Source: Actinomycetota bacterium (GTDB taxonomy: Bacteria > Actinomycetota > Humimicrobiia > Humimicrobiales > Humimicrobiaceae). From it: 13,509 nt of DNA. The notes below the pieces were generated by a model that saw nothing but the letters and a program-made list of their open reading frames with translations, had not been told where the DNA came from and did not search any database. This document shows positions 13,126 to 13,509 of the stretch, piece after piece (position 1 is the first letter of the stretch; each line of letters starts with the position of its first letter). Location: NCBI GenBank assembly GCA_028696435.1, contig JAQVHC010000029.1:1-13509 (forward strand), written 5' to 3'. Made by a program: the position numbers and the translations under genes.

Positions 13126-13509
13126 TTATTGTGTGCTTCTGCAATAAGGACAAACTTTCCAGTTTAAATTTAAGGGTTTCCCGCAGCTTATGCAGGAGTT
13201 TTTCAATTTCTTCCTGCAATATGGACATATTAAAAATTCATCCTTTATGGGGCTACCACATGCCGGGCAGGCCAGCTGCCTGTTATCAAGAAGCATTTCC
13301 ATCCTTTTAATCTCGAGATCTCTTTCAACCATATCATCTATGTATTCGGGTGGTCTTAGTATAAGGTACAGAATTAGTCCAAGAAAATTTAACAACAGTA
13401 CAACAATTGCCCAGAAAACTGGAACAGTCTTATCTTCACTTCTGAGCCTCGCATCTCTATATATCCAGTAAACAAACGCAAGCCATATAATGATAAAAGA
13501 AAAAATTAT
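13126..13509 (-). CDS. Membrane protein with C-terminal double zinc ribbon; 5' end outside window
   Basis: The frame is open from the right edge (13509) to TAA at 13126-13128, giving 127 residues without a start. Two membrane segments are visible: IIFSFIIIWLAFVYWIYRDA at the edge and VFWAIVVLLLNFLGLILYLI, separated by a polar loop. An acidic/basic linker follows, then two zinc ribbons: CPACGSPIKDEFLICPYC and CISCGKPLNLNWKVCPYC. The layout is membrane anchor plus cytoplasmic double zinc ribbon (DZR-like). I do not recognise a named family or function. A TTG at 13395 could start an 89-residue form, but it lies inside the second membrane helix and has no Shine-Dalgarno sequence, so the longer frame is preferred. 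It may share the ndk operon, 69 bp upstream. Confidence 0.75.
   Translation of the reverse strand: MIFSFIIIWLAFVYWIYRDARLRSEDKTVPVFWAIVVLLLNFLGLILYLILRPPEYIDDMVERDLEIKRMEMLLDNRQLACPACGSPIKDEFLICPYCRKKLKNSCISCGKPLNLNWKVCPYCRSTQ

Noticed and set aside
13126..13395. 89-residue zinc-ribbon protein starting at TTG 13395
   Set aside because: The same frame is open to the window edge with a further membrane segment, and the TTG lies inside a helix without a Shine-Dalgarno sequence.

Overview
The window is an AT-rich bacterial stretch. A short plus-strand chromate-transporter pair (1-875) faces a long minus-strand housekeeping cluster that fills the rest. I see no tRNA, rRNA, CRISPR array, transposase, phage gene or defence system. 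The only gap above 150 bp is the convergent intergenic region at 876-1073.

Read in transcription order (right to left), the minus-strand cluster is: a membrane double-zinc-ribbon protein (cut by the window edge), ndk, a DUF4321 small membrane protein, maf, mreB, mreC, mreD, mrdA (PBP2), rodA, a B12-binding-domain radical SAM protein (TIGR03960 type), its DUF2344 partner (TIGR03936 type), RNase G/E (rng), rplU (L21) and rpmA (L27). Spacings are short and several genes overlap, so most of it probably forms one operon. It combines the wall-elongation machinery (MreBCD scaffold, RodA polymerase, PBP2 transpeptidase), nucleotide handling (Ndk, Maf), RNA processing (Rng) and two ribosomal proteins.

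The order resembles the maf-mreBCD-mrdA-...-rodA-TIGR03960-TIGR03936-rng-rplU-rpmA order of Clostridia. Two things do not fit a typical Firmicute: L27 starts directly at the mature ASKKG terminus, with no cleavable N-terminal extension, and no prp/ysxB protease gene lies between rplU and rpmA. A deep-branching anaerobic, low-GC lineage near or outside Firmicutes (for example Atribacterota-like) is a reasonable but unproven guess.

The most interesting signals concern expression. rplU appears to start at an AUU codon, 7 nt after a perfect GGAGG, and the only upstream ATG lies inside a candidate promoter. Isoleucine codons also occupy or adjoin the expected initiator position in the DUF2344 gene, ndk and rng, with weaker support. 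Intergenic gaps hold short repeats: TAGAAT units at 877-967, 10-bp-phased T-tracts at about 1364-1405, and a 15-18 bp tandem repeat before ndk. I found no convincing new multi-gene system.
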